From Chloroflexota bacterium (lineage in GTDB: Bacteria > Chloroflexota > UBA6077 > CF-72), in contig JACPOP010000015.1 of assembly GCA_016191465.1 (NCBI GenBank), positions 1 to 64,000 on the forward strand: a DNA stretch of 64,000 nucleotides, in the 5' to 3' direction. Below the pieces are notes generated by a model. That model ran no database searches and had not been told where the DNA came from. It saw only the letters and a list, made by a program, of their open reading frames with translations. Made by a program: the position numbers and the translations under genes. Below, in pieces: positions 27,259-36,161 of the stretch (its first letter is position 1; each line of letters opens with the position of its first letter).

Positions 27259-28146
27259 ATGGGCCAGAAAGTCCACCCGATTGGCTTCCGCCTCGGGGTG
27301 AAGGTCGGCGACCGCTCTGTCAAGGATTGGCAGGGGCGCTGGTTCGCCACCGGCAAGGAATTCGCCACGCTGCTGCTGGAGGACGTGCGCGTTCGCCAGC
27401 ACATCATGAAGAAGATGGCCGACGCGGGCGTCTCCAAGGTGGAGATCGAGCGGTCGGCGAACCAACTCACCGCCACCATCCATGCCGCGAAGCCGGGCAT
27501 CGTCATCGGCAAGAGCGGCGTCAAGGTGGAGGAGCTCCGGCGCACGCTGGAAGCGATGACGGGGAAGAAAATCCGCGTCACCATCACGGAAATCCGGCAG
27601 CCTGAAATTGACGCGTACCTGGTTTCGCGATCGATAGCGGAGCAGCTCGAGAAGCGCGTGGCATTCCGCCGCGCCATGAAGCAGGCTGTGCAGCGGGCGC
27701 AGCGCTTCGGGGCGAAAGGCGTGCGCGTACAGGTATCGGGCCGCCTGGGCGGCTCGGAGATGAGCCGTCGCGAGTGGGACCGCTGGGGCCGCGTACCCCT
27801 GCACACCCTGCGCGCGGACATTGACTACGCCCAATCTGAGGCACACACCACCTACGGGATCATTGGCGTCAAGGTATGGATCTACCGCGGCAACTACACG
27901 GCCGACGGACGAAGCCCCGAGGACGTGGCCACCGAGGCCCGGCAGGCGCAGCCTCGGCCACCGCGGCCCACGGTGCGCGCCGAAGTACCGGCGGAGGCGC
28001 AGCCCGCGGCCGTCGCCGAGGCGGCTCCCGAGGTGGACTACTCGCAGGGCGGCGTGTTCGAGCCAGATGGCGATGCTGCCGAGCTGTCGGCGACGGCCGC
28101 GGCGGCCGCCCAACCGACGATCCCGGGCGCCGGGACAGGCGCGTAG
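27259..28146 (+). CDS. rpsC: 30S ribosomal protein S3 with long C-terminal extension
   Basis: S3 lines the mRNA entry channel. The core (about residues 1-215) has [15 protein letters not shown], the KH-domain loop [19 protein letters not shown], and [20 protein letters not shown] with [13 protein letters not shown]. Beyond this the protein runs to 295 residues with a Pro/Ala/Glu-rich tail ([20 protein letters not shown], then Ala runs), about 60 residues longer than the E. coli protein and probably disordered. Neighbours are rplV and rplP as usual. Confidence 0.96.
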   Translation: MGQKVHPIGFRLGVKVGDRSVKDWQGRWFATGKEFATLLLEDVRVRQHIMKKMADAGVSKVEIERSANQLTATIHAAKPGIVIGKSGVKVEELRRTLEAMTGKKIRVTITEIRQPEIDAYLVSRSIAEQLEKRVAFRRAMKQAVQRAQRFGAKGVRVQVSGRLGGSEMSRREWDRWGRVPLHTLRADIDYAQSEAHTTYGIIGVKVWIYRGNYTADGRSPEDVATEARQAQPRPPRPTVRAEVPAEAQPAAVAEAAPEVDYSQGGVFEPDGDAAELSATAAAAAQPTIPGAGTGA

Positions 28147-28164
28147 GGAGCGCGAGGCACGACC

Positions 28165-28620
28165 ATGTTGCAGCCAAAACGTACCAAGTTTCGCAAGATG
28201 CACAAAGGGACCCACGGATCGAAAGGTCCCGCCACCCGTGGGAACACCGTCGCGTTCGGCGAGTTCGCCATTCGGACGCTCGAACCTGGATGGATCACCT
28301 CGCGTCAGATCGAAGCCGCGCGGCGGGCCATTACCCATCACCTGAAGCGCGGCGGCAAAGTCTGGATCCGCATCTTTCCCGACAAGGTCATCACCGCCAA
28401 GCCGGCCGAGACCCGCATGGGCTCGGGTAAGGGTGCACCAGATCACTGGGTGGCCGTCGTCAAGCCCGGCCATGTGCTATTTGAGGTGGGTGGCGTCCGG
28501 GAGGACCTTGCCAAAGAGGCACTTCTACGCGCCGCTCACAAGCTTCCCGTAGAAACCAAGTTCATGCTGAAGGAGGGCTTTGAAGGTGGCGGAGAAGAAG
28601 CAGCAGCGGGCGCGGCCTAA
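28165..28620 (+). CDS. rplP: 50S ribosomal protein L16
   Basis: L16 contacts the A-site tRNA elbow. The 151 residues start [20 protein letters not shown] and include [60 protein letters not shown] and LAAHKLP-like [13 protein letters not shown]. The last 12-13 codons overlap the start of rpmC, and the Shine-Dalgarno of rpmC (AGGAGG) lies inside this gene, suggesting coupled translation. Confidence 0.96.
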   Translation: MLQPKRTKFRKMHKGTHGSKGPATRGNTVAFGEFAIRTLEPGWITSRQIEAARRAITHHLKRGGKVWIRIFPDKVITAKPAETRMGSGKGAPDHWVAVVKPGHVLFEVGGVREDLAKEALLRAAHKLPVETKFMLKEGFEGGGEEAAAGAA

Positions 28621-28867
28621 GAAGGCTGCCCAGCGCAAAGGCGCAAGCGAGTCGATCCACGAGATCGCTGATCCCCTGGCGCGTGTTGCTGAGCTGGAAC
28701 AGGAGATGTTTCACATCCGCTTCCAGCTGGCGACCCGCCAGACGACGAATACGGCCCGCATTCGGGACCTCCGGCGCACCATCGCGCGGCTGAAGACCGT
28801 GGACCACCAGCGCAAGCTGGGGGCCGCCATGGAAGCCGCGCTCGCCGCAGCCGAGGGGGCCAGGTAG
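28586..28867 (+). CDS. rpmC: 50S ribosomal protein L29
   Basis: L29 sits at the tunnel exit beside L23. The family part lies in the second half: a helical hairpin with [20 protein letters not shown] and [16 protein letters not shown]. An N-terminal Lys/Arg/Ala-rich extension of about 20 residues precedes it, giving 93 residues against the usual 60-70. GTG at 28586 is chosen because AGGAGG ends nine bases before it; a TTG at 28580 is the alternative. Both overlap rplP by over 30 bases. Confidence 0.88.
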   Translation: MAEKKQQRARPKKAAQRKGASESIHEIADPLARVAELEQEMFHIRFQLATRQTTNTARIRDLRRTIARLKTVDHQRKLGAAMEAALAAAEGAR

Positions 28868-28875
28868 GACATCCC

Positions 28876-29241
28876 ATGGCAGAGCGAAAGAACGAGACGG
28901 CGGGAGGCGAGGGTGCCTCCCCAGCAAGCGCCCCCGGCCCGCGAACGACCGTCGACGGCCGTAAGCCGCGGCGGACGATGACCGGTCGCGTGGTGAGCGA
29001 CAAGATGGACAAGACGATCGTGGTGTCCGTTGAGCGCGTGACCCAGCACCGCCTGTACGGGCGGACCGTGCGGAGCACGAAGCGCTTCAAGGCCCACGAT
29101 GAGGCCAACGCTTGCGTGATCGGCGACTCGGTGATCATCGAGGAGTCGCGCCCCCTGAGCAAGGACAAGCACTGGAACCTCCAGCGCATTCTTCGCAAGG
29201 GGACGGGCGAGGCCGTCGCGATCCAGGAAGTCGAGGCGTAG
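28876..29241 (+). CDS. rpsQ: 30S ribosomal protein S17 with N-terminal extension
   Basis: S17 is an OB-fold 16S rRNA-binding protein. The core begins near residue 32 ([20 protein letters not shown]) and has [20 protein letters not shown], then [21 protein letters not shown]. The first 30 residues are Gly/Ala/Pro-rich ([20 protein letters not shown]) and extra to the family. ATG at 28876 follows rpmC by eight bases. Confidence 0.93.
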   Translation: MAERKNETAGGEGASPASAPGPRTTVDGRKPRRTMTGRVVSDKMDKTIVVSVERVTQHRLYGRTVRSTKRFKAHDEANACVIGDSVIIEESRPLSKDKHWNLQRILRKGTGEAVAIQEVEA

Positions 29242-29251
29242 GAGAGCAGCC

Positions 29252-29620
29252 ATGATCATGCCCCAGACCCGGCTCAAGGTGGCCGACAACACGGGCGCCC
29301 GTGAGCTGATGTGCATTCGCGTCGTCGCCGGCGGGTCCAAGTTCGAAGCGTCCGTGGGCGATGTGATCGTCGCCTCGGTCAAGGAAGCGACGCCCGGCGG
29401 CTCGGTGAAGAAGGGCGACGTGGTCAAGGCGGTCATCGTGCGGCAGGCGAAGGAGTACGGGCGGGCCGACGGCTCGTACATCCGCTTCGACGAGAACGCC
29501 GCGGTCATTCTCCAGGACAAGAACAACCCGAAGGGCACCCGTATCTTCGGACCAGTGGCTCGGGAGCTGCGTGAGAAGAATTACATGAAAATCATCTCGC
29601 TTGCCCCGGAGGTGCTGTAG
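29252..29620 (+). CDS. rplN: 50S ribosomal protein L14
   Basis: L14 lies at the subunit interface. The 122-residue product starts [20 protein letters not shown] and includes [40 protein letters not shown] and [20 protein letters not shown]. Length and sequence are standard, and it follows rpsQ by ten bases. Confidence 0.97.
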   Translation: MIMPQTRLKVADNTGARELMCIRVVAGGSKFEASVGDVIVASVKEATPGGSVKKGDVVKAVIVRQAKEYGRADGSYIRFDENAAVILQDKNNPKGTRIFGPVARELREKNYMKIISLAPEVL

Positions 29621-29623
29621 GCC

Positions 29624-29947
29624 ATGGCACTGGCACGCATTCGGAAAGGCGATACCGTGGTGGTCCTGTCCGGGCGCGAGAAGGGCAAGACGGGAACCGT
29701 GCGCGAGGTGCGGGTGGAGGCCGGTAAGGCCATCGTCCAGGACGTCAACATCAGCAAGCGCCACTTCAAGCCCGGCCGGGGAACACAGACGGGCATCGTG
29801 GACATCGAGCAGCCGATCCAGCTCTCCAACCTGGCGCCCATCGACCCGAAGACGAACAAGCCGACGCGCGTTCGTGCGAAGACCCTCGGCGGTGGCACGA
29901 AAGTCCGCGTCGCCGTGGGCTCCGGCGAGCAGATCGGCAAGGAGTAA
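29624..29947 (+). CDS. rplX: 50S ribosomal protein L24
   Basis: L24 is an early assembly protein with a KOW motif. The 107 residues contain [40 protein letters not shown] and [20 protein letters not shown]. It starts three bases after the rplN stop, so the two are probably translationally coupled. Confidence 0.96.
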   Translation: MALARIRKGDTVVVLSGREKGKTGTVREVRVEAGKAIVQDVNISKRHFKPGRGTQTGIVDIEQPIQLSNLAPIDPKTNKPTRVRAKTLGGGTKVRVAVGSGEQIGKE

Positions 29948-29955
29948 GCGAACGA

Positions 29956-30585
29956 ATGGCAAAGAATTCTGCCGCGCCGGGTGCCGTGAGTGACGGCACC
30001 GCGCCCGCGGCCGCACCCGCCACGCGCGAGCCCTCGCGGATGGAGCAGAAGTACCGCCGCGAGGCTGTGCCGACCCTCACCAGCGAATTCGCGTACGACA
30101 ACGTGATGCGGGTTCCGCGCATCGCGAAGGTGTCCGTCAACGTGGGCGTCGGGGAGGCCAAGGACAACGCCAAGGCGCTGGATGCGACCGTCCGCGATAT
30201 CTCGCGCATCACTGGCCAGAAGCCGGTCGTGAAGAAGGCTCGGAAATCCATTGCGCAGTTCAAGCTGCGTGAGGGGCAGAACGTCGGCGTCATGGTCACG
30301 TTGCGCGGCCAGCGCATGTGGGAGTTCCTGGACCGCCTGATCAACATCGCACTCCCGCGAACGCGCGATTTCCGCGGCGTCCCGAGCAAGTCGTTCGACG
30401 GCCGGGGGAATTACACGCTGGGGCTGTCCGAGCAGTTGATCTTTCCCGAGATCAGCTACGACGAGATTGACAAGACCCGCGGCCTCGAGGTGTCTATTGT
30501 CACCACGGCCGCAACCGACCAGGAAGCGCGGCGGCTGCTGGACCTGATGGGGATGCCCTTTCAGAAGGAAGGCGACCGTCGGTAA
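29956..30585 (+). CDS. rplE: 50S ribosomal protein L5
   Basis: L5 binds 5S rRNA and contacts the P-site tRNA. The core has [60 protein letters not shown], then [20 protein letters not shown] and [10 protein letters not shown]. The product is 209 residues; the first 25-30 ([20 protein letters not shown]) are an Ala/Pro-rich extra segment before the usual start of homology. Confidence 0.95.
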   Translation: MAKNSAAPGAVSDGTAPAAAPATREPSRMEQKYRREAVPTLTSEFAYDNVMRVPRIAKVSVNVGVGEAKDNAKALDATVRDISRITGQKPVVKKARKSIAQFKLREGQNVGVMVTLRGQRMWEFLDRLINIALPRTRDFRGVPSKSFDGRGNYTLGLSEQLIFPEISYDEIDKTRGLEVSIVTTAATDQEARRLLDLMGMPFQKEGDRR

Positions 30586-30693
30586 CGCGGGTTCCGTAGA
30601 CTACACACGCTTCACCCCGGCTCCCCACGCGGAGCCAGGTGCCGTGTCGAAAGGCTCCGCCGTGGGCGGAGGACCTCACACTGGAGGGCCACC

Positions 30694-30879
30694 ATGGCCA
30701 AGAAATCGATGATCGCGAAGGCGAACCGGCCTGCCCGGTTCGCCACGCAGCAGCACAACCGATGCCGCCTGTGCGGCCGTCCGCGGGCGTTCATCCGCCG
30801 CTTCGGTTTATGCCGCATCTGCTTCCGCCGGCTGGCCCTGACGGGCGAGATCCCCGGTGTGACGAAGAGCAGTTGGTAG
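30694..30879 (+). CDS. rpsZ: 30S ribosomal protein S14, zinc type
   Basis: This 61-residue S14 is the short zinc-binding form: [20 protein letters not shown] holds both Cys-x2-Cys pairs, followed by [18 protein letters not shown]. It starts [16 protein letters not shown]. The short form is the ancestral-type S14 found in many phyla; the long zinc-free form is not in the window. It is preceded by 108 bases after rplE with AGGGCCACC before the ATG. Confidence 0.96.
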   Translation: MAKKSMIAKANRPARFATQQHNRCRLCGRPRAFIRRFGLCRICFRRLALTGEIPGVTKSSW

Positions 30880-30889
30880 GAGGCGCACC

Positions 30890-31297
30890 ATGAGCATGAG
30901 CGATCCCATCGCGGACATGTTGACCCGGGTCCGGAACGCATCCCTGGCGCGCCACTCCAGCGTCGAGATGCCCGCGTCCAAGGTGAAGCGGGCGATTGCC
31001 GAGGTTCTCCGCGACGAGGGCTATATCGACGCCTTCGAGGAACGGGGTGAAGGCGCCACGCGCGTGTTGCGCCTGACCCTGCGGTACGCCGTTGGCACCC
31101 GTGGACGCGACCCGGTTCTCTCCGGGCTCCGGCGGATCAGCCGGCCTGGGCTGCGCGTCTACACGAAGTCAGACGCCATGCCACGGGTGTATGGCGGGCT
31201 GGGCACGGCGATCGTTTCCACCCCCCGCGGGGTGATGAGCGGCGATCGAGCGCGGCGTATGAAGGTTGGCGGGGAAGTCCTCGCCCACGTGTGGTAG
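30890..31297 (+). CDS. rpsH: 30S ribosomal protein S8
   Basis: S8 is a central 16S rRNA-binding protein and in E. coli represses the spc operon. The 135 residues include MSDPIADMLTRVRNASLARH, VKRAIAEVLRDEGYIDAF, ISRPGLRVYTKSDAMPRVYG and GTAIVSTPRGVMSGDRARRM. Two in-frame ATGs (30890 and 30896) are close; the first is used. It follows the S14 gene by ten bases. Confidence 0.96.
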   Translation: MSMSDPIADMLTRVRNASLARHSSVEMPASKVKRAIAEVLRDEGYIDAFEERGEGATRVLRLTLRYAVGTRGRDPVLSGLRRISRPGLRVYTKSDAMPRVYGGLGTAIVSTPRGVMSGDRARRMKVGGEVLAHVW

Positions 31298-31313
31298 GAG
31301 GCCAGAGACTGCC

Positions 31314-31856
31314 ATGTCACGCATAGGCAAGCAGCCCATCACGGTCCCCTCCAGTGTCACGCTCGACGTGGCCGGCGACGAGGTTCGCGTGAAAGGGCCG
31401 AAGGGCGAGTTGTCCCGGAGGATCCCCCCCGCGATCACCCTGCGGCGGGAGAGCGATACGGTCTTCGTCGAGCGCGCCACGGATTCCAACACGGACCGCT
31501 CGCTGCATGGCCTCACCCGGACGCTCGTCGCCAACATGGTGACCGGGGTCAGCGAGGGCTTCACGCGGCGGCTCGAGATCAACGGCGTTGGCTACCGCGC
31601 CGCGACGAATGGGACGATGCTCACCCTCCAGGTGGGCTTCTCGCACCCCGTCATCTACCCCGCACCCGCGGGCGTGACCTTCGCGGTGCAGGGGAACGCG
31701 CTCACCATCAGTGGCTCGAACAAAGAGCAGGTTGGCGAGATAGCGGCCCAGATTCGGCGCGTACGGCCGCCGGAGCCCTATAAGGGCAAGGGAATCAAGT
31801 ACGCCGAGGAAGTCATTCGTCGCAAGGCCGGCAAGGCCGGGTCAAAGAAGAAGTAG
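31314..31856 (+). CDS. rplF: 50S ribosomal protein L6
   Basis: L6 lies near the factor-binding site. The 180-residue product begins MSRIGKQPITVPSSVTLDVA and has VKGPKGELSRRIPPAI, LHGLTRTLVANMVTGVSEGF, and the C-terminal RVRPPEPYKGKGIKYAEEVI. ATG at 31314 matches the family start; the frame is open upstream within the end of rpsH. Confidence 0.96.
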   Translation: MSRIGKQPITVPSSVTLDVAGDEVRVKGPKGELSRRIPPAITLRRESDTVFVERATDSNTDRSLHGLTRTLVANMVTGVSEGFTRRLEINGVGYRAATNGTMLTLQVGFSHPVIYPAPAGVTFAVQGNALTISGSNKEQVGEIAAQIRRVRPPEPYKGKGIKYAEEVIRRKAGKAGSKKK

Positions 31857-31873
31857 GAGGGTAGGAGCGGCCA

Positions 31874-32239
31874 ATGTACAAGCCATTCGATCGCCGCGCT
31901 GCCCGTGCACGGCGCCACCGGCGAGTGCGGGTGCACCTTGTTGGGACCGCGGGGCGGCCACGTCTGAACGTGTTCCGCAGCCTGCAGCATGTGTATGCCC
32001 AGGTCATCGACGACGTGGCTGGCGTCACGATCGCCGCCGCTAGCACGAACGAGCCAGAAACACGCGGGAGCCTCGGTGGCACGAAGAGCGAACGCGCGCG
32101 TGAAATAGGCCGCCTGGTGGCGGAACGGGCCCGGGCCCGGGGTATCGAAGCGGTGGTCTTCGATCGCGGCGGGTACCTGTACCACGGCCGCGTGAAGGCC
32201 GTCGCCGACGGCGCCCGCGGCGCGGGCCTGGATTTCTAA
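31874..32239 (+). CDS. rplR: 50S ribosomal protein L18
   Basis: L18 binds 5S rRNA with L5. The 121 residues start with a basic segment ([20 protein letters not shown]), then [40 protein letters not shown] and [20 protein letters not shown]. The order and length match the family. It lies 17 bases after rplF. Confidence 0.96.
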   Translation: MYKPFDRRAARARRHRRVRVHLVGTAGRPRLNVFRSLQHVYAQVIDDVAGVTIAAASTNEPETRGSLGGTKSERAREIGRLVAERARARGIEAVVFDRGGYLYHGRVKAVADGARGAGLDF

Positions 32240-32262
32240 GCTACGAGGAGCTGCGCACACAT

Positions 32263-32898
32263 ATGGCGCGAAACGAACAGACGGTGAATGGACTCACCCT
32301 CGAAGAAAAGGTGGTCCAGGTCAACCGCGTGGCCAAAGTAGTCAAGGGCGGCCGCCGCTTCAGCTTTAGCGCCGTGGTGGTGGTGGGCGATGGCCAGGGC
32401 CACGTGGGCGTAGGGCTGGGCAAAGCGAACGAGGTGCCCGATTCCATTCGCAAGGGCGTGGAGCGCGCGCGCAAGAACCTGATCAAGGTGCCGATGGCGG
32501 GCTCCACCATCCCCCATCCCATCCTGCAGAAGTTCGGGGCCGCGAAGGTCATGCTCAAGCCGGCAGCGCCGGGAACCGGGGTGATCGCGGGGGGCGCCGT
32601 GCGCGCGGTGGTCGAGGCCGCGGGCATCAAGGACATTCTTTCCAAGTCGCTGGGAAGCTCCAACCCCATTAACGTGGTCCAGGCCACGATCGCCGCGCTG
32701 ACCAACCTGCGCGACCCGCAGCAAGTTGCCGCCGCGCGGCGCCGGGTGAATCCCGAGCCAAAGCAGTCGGCCGCTGCTCACGCGGCGCCCATCGCACCGG
32801 TTGCCGCTCCGGTCGCTAGGCCCGCTGCGCCAGCGGCTGCCCCAGCGGCTGCCCCAGCGGCGGCGCCAGTGGCGGTGCCAGCAAGTGAGGCGAAGTAA
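32263..32898 (+). CDS. rpsE: 30S ribosomal protein S5 with Ala/Pro-rich tail
   Basis: S5 helps maintain decoding fidelity and mRNA helicase activity. The N-terminal half has [40 protein letters not shown] and [20 protein letters not shown]; the C-terminal half has [20 protein letters not shown] and [20 protein letters not shown]. After about residue 165 comes a repetitive tail ([20 protein letters not shown]), absent from the E. coli protein. Its DNA is a set of imperfect tandem repeats around 32825-32880. Confidence 0.96.
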   Translation: MARNEQTVNGLTLEEKVVQVNRVAKVVKGGRRFSFSAVVVVGDGQGHVGVGLGKANEVPDSIRKGVERARKNLIKVPMAGSTIPHPILQKFGAAKVMLKPAAPGTGVIAGGAVRAVVEAAGIKDILSKSLGSSNPINVVQATIAALTNLRDPQQVAAARRRVNPEPKQSAAAHAAPIAPVAAPVARPAAPAAAPAAAPAAAPVAVPASEAK

Positions 32899-32902
32899 CA
32901 CC

Positions 32903-33136
32903 GTGACACAGAGCACGACCGCCCCCATCGAGGGGGCCCGTGTGCGCATCACGCTGGTCAAAAGCCCCATCGGCTACAACCAGCGGCAGCGGGACACCGT
33001 CCGTTCGCTGGGGCTGCGCCGGCTGCACCAGGTGGTGGAGCAGAAGGATTCCGCCGTCTTGCGCGGCATGGTGGACAGCGTCAGCCACCTGGTGCGGGTT
33101 GTCGAACCCACCGCCGACACGGCAGTGAAAGAGTAG
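32903..33136 (+). CDS. rpmD: 50S ribosomal protein L30
   Basis: L30 (77 residues) has VRITLVKSPIGYNQRQRDTV, RSLGLRRLHQVVEQKDSAVL and RGMVDSVSHLVRVVE, the whole family core. GTG at 32903 is chosen; the frame is open further back through the rpsE tail, but that part is not L30. It sits in the standard place between rpsE and rplO. Confidence 0.94.
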   Translation: MTQSTTAPIEGARVRITLVKSPIGYNQRQRDTVRSLGLRRLHQVVEQKDSAVLRGMVDSVSHLVRVVEPTADTAVKE

Positions 33137-33150
33137 GCAGGACACCAGCT

Positions 33151-33630
33151 ATGCGACTGCACGATTTATCGCCCACGTATGGTGCCGCGAGCCCGCGCAC
33201 CCGCATCGGGCGCGGCCACGGGAGCGGCAAGGTCAAGACCGCCGGCAAGGGCACGAAAGGCCAGAATGCTCGCGCCGGCGGCGGCGTCCCGGCGTATTTC
33301 GAGGGCGGCCAGCTACCGCTGGTACGGAAGCTTCCGTACCGCCGCGGTTTCAGCAATCCGTTCCGCAAGGAGTACCGCGTCGTCAATGTGCGCGATCTCG
33401 GGGAGTTCCCCGTTGGCGCCATCATCGGCCCTGAGGAGCTCGAAGTGATGGGCGTCCTGTACGGCCGAAAGGGCGAGGTGAAAGTGCTCGGCGACGGCGA
33501 GCTCGCCGTGGCCCTGACCGTCCGGGCCCACAAGTTCACGCGCTCCGCGCGGCAAAAGATCGAAGCGGCGGGCGGAACGGTCGAGGAGATCAATGCCCGC
33601 CCCGAGGGGCCAACAGACGTCGAGGCCTGA
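33151..33630 (+). CDS. rplO: 50S ribosomal protein L15
   Basis: L15 is a late-assembly protein of the large subunit. The 159 residues start MRLHDLSPTYGAASPRTRIG and have the Gly-rich RGHGSGKVKTAGKGTKGQNA, GGGVPAYFEGGQLPLVRKLP, YRRGFSNPFRKEYRVVNVRD and a final VTLTVRAHKFTRSA-like helix region. It precedes secY by 51 bases. Confidence 0.95.
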   Translation: MRLHDLSPTYGAASPRTRIGRGHGSGKVKTAGKGTKGQNARAGGGVPAYFEGGQLPLVRKLPYRRGFSNPFRKEYRVVNVRDLGEFPVGAIIGPEELEVMGVLYGRKGEVKVLGDGELAVALTVRAHKFTRSARQKIEAAGGTVEEINARPEGPTDVEA

Positions 33631-33681
33631 GCGGGCCGGCGGTCTGGCTCAGGCCTGCACGACCGTCACCGAGGTACACCC

Positions 33682-34998
33682 ATGACCAACGCTCCACTCC
33701 TGACAGCGGCGGTAGACGCCTTTAAGATCCCAGACCTGCGGCGCAAGCTGCTGTTCACGCTGGCAATGCTGGTGGGGTTCCGCTTCATTGCGCACATCCC
33801 CGTTCCAGGTGCGGACGTCGCTGCCCTCCAGCGCGTGTTCGAGACGAACCAGTTGGCGGGCTTCTTCGATCTGTTCTCGGGTGGTGCGCTCTCCAGCCTC
33901 TCGATCGCCGCGCTCGGGGTGTACCCCTACATCACCGCGCAGATCATCATGCAGATCATGCAGCCCGTGATCCCGAGGCTCCAGGAGATTGGGCGAGAGG
34001 GAGAGAGCGGGCGCATGAAGATCAACCAGTGGACCCACTGGCTGACCGTACCGCTGGCGGCTGTGCAGGCCTATGGCACCCCAAACCTGATCAACATCAC
34101 CACGGGTGGGACGCCCATCATTCGCGACTTTGGCTTCGACGTAAACCCGCTGGGCACGCTCGCGATCATCGTCTCCATGGTGGCCGGCACGATGCTGCTC
34201 ATCTGGGTGGGAGAGCTGATCACGCAATACGGCGTGGGCCAGGGAATCTCCATCATCATTTTCGGTGGCATCCTCGCCCGTCTTCCGTTCAAGTTGTTCC
34301 AGGCCTTCGCGGCGGAGGTGAACTTCGTTCAGCTCTTCCTGTTTGCCATTGTGGCCCTGGTCACCATTGTGGCGATCATCTACGTGTACGAGGGCCAGCG
34401 GCGGATCCCGGTACAGATCTCCAAGCAGATCCGGGGCAATCGGGTCATGGGCGGAGGGACCACCCACATCCCGCTTAAGGTGAACTCCGCGGGCATGATC
34501 CCGCTGATCTTCGCCAGCAGCATGCTGCTGCTCCCGAGCGTGCTCGCGAGCTACCTGGTCAGCAACGAGAACCCCTGGATCTCCGGTCCGGCCACGTGGG
34601 TGTACAGCACTTTTAACGCGGGGACGAGTCCGGTGTACTGGACGCTGTACTTCGTGATGGTGGTGGCGTTCACCTTCTTTTATGCGATGGTCATGTTCCA
34701 GCAGCAGAACATCGCCGAGAGCCTGCAACGGCAGAATGGCTTCATCCCCGGTATTCGCCCGGGCAAGCCCACGGACGTGTACCTGTCGAACGTGCTCATC
34801 CGCATCACGGTCGCTGGGGCGCTCTTCCTGGGAATCGTGGCGGTGCTGCCATTCGTGGTGCGGAGCTTCACGGGGTTCCAAACGCTCACCGTGCAGAGCA
34901 CCGCGTTGCTGATCGTGGTGGGCGTCGCGCTCGACACAATGCGGCAGCTCGAGGCCCAGTTGATCATGCGCAATTACCGCGGCTTCATCAGTCGATAG
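33682..34998 (+). CDS. secY: Protein translocase subunit SecY
   Basis: SecY is the channel of the Sec translocon. The 438 residues carry ten membrane helices, the first after KIPDLRRKLLFTLAMLVGFR, with the plug region (ASLSIAALGVYPYITAQI-like SSLSIAALGVYPYITAQIIM) near 75-95, the cytosolic loop QRRIPVQISKQIRGNRVMGG, and the C-terminal loop NGFIPGIRPGKPTDVYLSNV that binds the ribosome and SecA. In many bacteria adk, map and infA follow; here a HicAB-like pair does. Confidence 0.97.
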   Translation: MTNAPLLTAAVDAFKIPDLRRKLLFTLAMLVGFRFIAHIPVPGADVAALQRVFETNQLAGFFDLFSGGALSSLSIAALGVYPYITAQIIMQIMQPVIPRLQEIGREGESGRMKINQWTHWLTVPLAAVQAYGTPNLINITTGGTPIIRDFGFDVNPLGTLAIIVSMVAGTMLLIWVGELITQYGVGQGISIIIFGGILARLPFKLFQAFAAEVNFVQLFLFAIVALVTIVAIIYVYEGQRRIPVQISKQIRGNRVMGGGTTHIPLKVNSAGMIPLIFASSMLLLPSVLASYLVSNENPWISGPATWVYSTFNAGTSPVYWTLYFVMVVAFTFFYAMVMFQQQNIAESLQRQNGFIPGIRPGKPTDVYLSNVLIRITVAGALFLGIVAVLPFVVRSFTGFQTLTVQSTALLIVVGVALDTMRQLEAQLIMRNYRGFISR

Positions 34999-35154
34999 CC
35001 ATTACCGACTCACGGCTCACGGCCTCCAGCGCGCCGTCGCCGTTTCGGTCGAGCTGTGCCGGAACCTCGGTGCCCACGAACGGCGCGCCGGTCGCGTTTA
35101 CCTGGTCCAGGGAAGGCTCACCGGATTTCTGCTGCATTCGACCATGCAGTATCA

Positions 35155-35167
35155 ATAGTGCTACTAT
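35155..35167 (+). promoter_or_regulatory. Palindromic operator over -10 box of hicAB-like operon
   Basis: ATAGT-GCT-ACTAT (35155-35167) is a perfect inverted repeat with a three-base centre. Its right half overlaps TACTAT (35162-35167), a -10 hexamer that ends six bases before the GTG of the toxin gene. A ribbon-helix-helix antitoxin binding here would block the polymerase. No good -35 is evident. The spacing implies a leaderless message. Confidence 0.5.
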
Positions 35168-35173
35168 GATGCA

Positions 35174-35422
35174 GTGGCGAACCTGGCGAAGATGCTCGCA
35201 GCGATGCGGGCTCATCCGACCTCGGTACGGTTCGCGGACCTCGAACGAATATGTGAGCACTACTTCGGGCCGCCCCGGCACAAGGGCACGTCGCACCAGG
35301 TGTACCGGATGCCGTGGGCCGGGGACCCGCGGGTAAACATCCAGGACGACCACGGCAAGGCGAAGGCGTACCAGGTGCGGCAGGTCCTCGCCGCAATCAA
35401 TAAGCTGGAGGAGGAACGGTGA
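35174..35422 (+). CDS. HicA-like mRNA interferase toxin
   Basis: This 82-residue protein resembles HicA, a small dsRBD-fold ribonuclease whose catalytic His lies in a G-[TS]-[SG]-H motif; here HKGTSHQVYRMPW near 36-48 gives that His. The C-terminal KAKAYQVRQVLAAINKLE matches the family's final helix. The upstream half (MANLAKMLAAMRAHPTSVRF) is longer than in the smallest HicA proteins. It starts at GTG directly after a -10-like box and overlaps the next gene by four bases. Confidence 0.75.
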   Translation: MANLAKMLAAMRAHPTSVRFADLERICEHYFGPPRHKGTSHQVYRMPWAGDPRVNIQDDHGKAKAYQVRQVLAAINKLEEER

Positions 35423-35748
35423 ACGTCGCAGAGCACTACACCTACCGGGTTCGCTGGTCGACGGAGGATGGCGAGTACGTCGGGACGGTGGCAGAGCTGC
35501 CGTCGCTGTCGTGGCTCGCGGCCGATCGGCACGAAGCGTTCGACGGCATCCAGCGGCTCGTCGCGGAGACCGTCGAGGAGATGGCCGCGAACGGTGAGGA
35601 GCCGCCGGCCGCGCTCGCTGACCGCACGTATTCGGGCAAGTTTGTCGTCCGAGTCCCGCCAGAGGTCCATCGCGAGTTGGCCCTTGAAGCCGCCGAGCAG
35701 GGCGTCTCCCTCAACCGCCTCGCCTCGTCCCGCCTTGTCGGCGCATAA
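35419..35748 (+). CDS. HicB-like antitoxin with ribbon-helix-helix tail
   Basis: The 109-residue protein has a partial RNase H-like N-terminal fold (YTYRVRWSTEDGEYVGTVAE, then LPSLSWLAADRHEAFDGIQR) typical of HicB, and a C-terminal DNA-binding segment FVVRVPPEVHRELALEAAEQ followed by GVSLNRLASSRL. Toxin-first order and the GTGA overlap fit HicAB operons. It would neutralise the preceding toxin and bind the palindromic operator upstream. It sits inside the ribosomal protein super-operon. Confidence 0.82.
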   Translation: MNVAEHYTYRVRWSTEDGEYVGTVAELPSLSWLAADRHEAFDGIQRLVAETVEEMAANGEEPPAALADRTYSGKFVVRVPPEVHRELALEAAEQGVSLNRLASSRLVGA

Positions 35749-35948
35749 GCACAGGGACCGGAAACGGTCGTCTCGGGTCGAGATGGTGGGCGGTGGGTCA
35801 CCGGGAACGGACCGGTTGGCGGAGGATCGTGGGGAGCTTGGCCGCTTCGGGTGTTCGGGCGGCGCTGCGGTAGATCTCGTGGTTATCGGCGTTGAACGTG
35901 CGTTCTTACGTGTCGCAACAACGGTGGGGAGGACCGCACCCATTCTGA

Positions 35949-35978
35949 TACAATGGGTCAATGCCGCCTTCGGGCGGC
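35949..35978 (+). promoter_or_regulatory. Candidate -10 (TACAAT) and UUCG hairpin before rpmJ
   Basis: TACAAT (35949-35954, with TGA just before it) may be the -10 of a promoter for rpmJ-rpsM onward. Nine bases later GCCGCC-TTCG-GGCGGC (35963-35978) forms a stable tetraloop hairpin in the predicted leader, 60 bases before the rpmJ ATG. No -35 is clear. The hairpin lacks a T-run, so it is more likely a stabiliser or attenuator than a terminator. Confidence 0.4.
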
Positions 35979-36038
35979 GCTTGGCTGTTAACGGTTTGAT
36001 CCGAAGCCAGAACTGAAACGAGAAGAACAACACTGTCC

Positions 36039-36152
36039 ATGAAGGTCCGAGCATCCGTAAAACCACGCTGTGAGCGCTGCAAGGTGATCCGCCGCAATGG
36101 CGCGGTCATGGTCATTTGCTCGAACCCGAAGCACAAGCAGAGGCAGGGCTAG
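36039..36152 (+). CDS. rpmJ: 50S ribosomal protein L36
   Basis: L36 is 37 residues: [20 protein letters not shown] then [17 protein letters not shown]. The Cys-x2-Cys, Cys and His residues make it the zinc-binding form. In many genomes it follows infA and precedes rpsM; here infA is missing and rpsM begins ten bases later. The gene has AGAAG some way upstream but no strong Shine-Dalgarno. Confidence 0.95.
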   Translation: MKVRASVKPRCERCKVIRRNGAVMVICSNPKHKQRQG

Positions 36153-36161
36153 GCGCACATC

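Noticed and set aside
33649-34881. 410-codon minus-strand frame opposite secY
   Set aside because: Antisense of secY; low-complexity His/Asp/Arg composition and no conserved motif.
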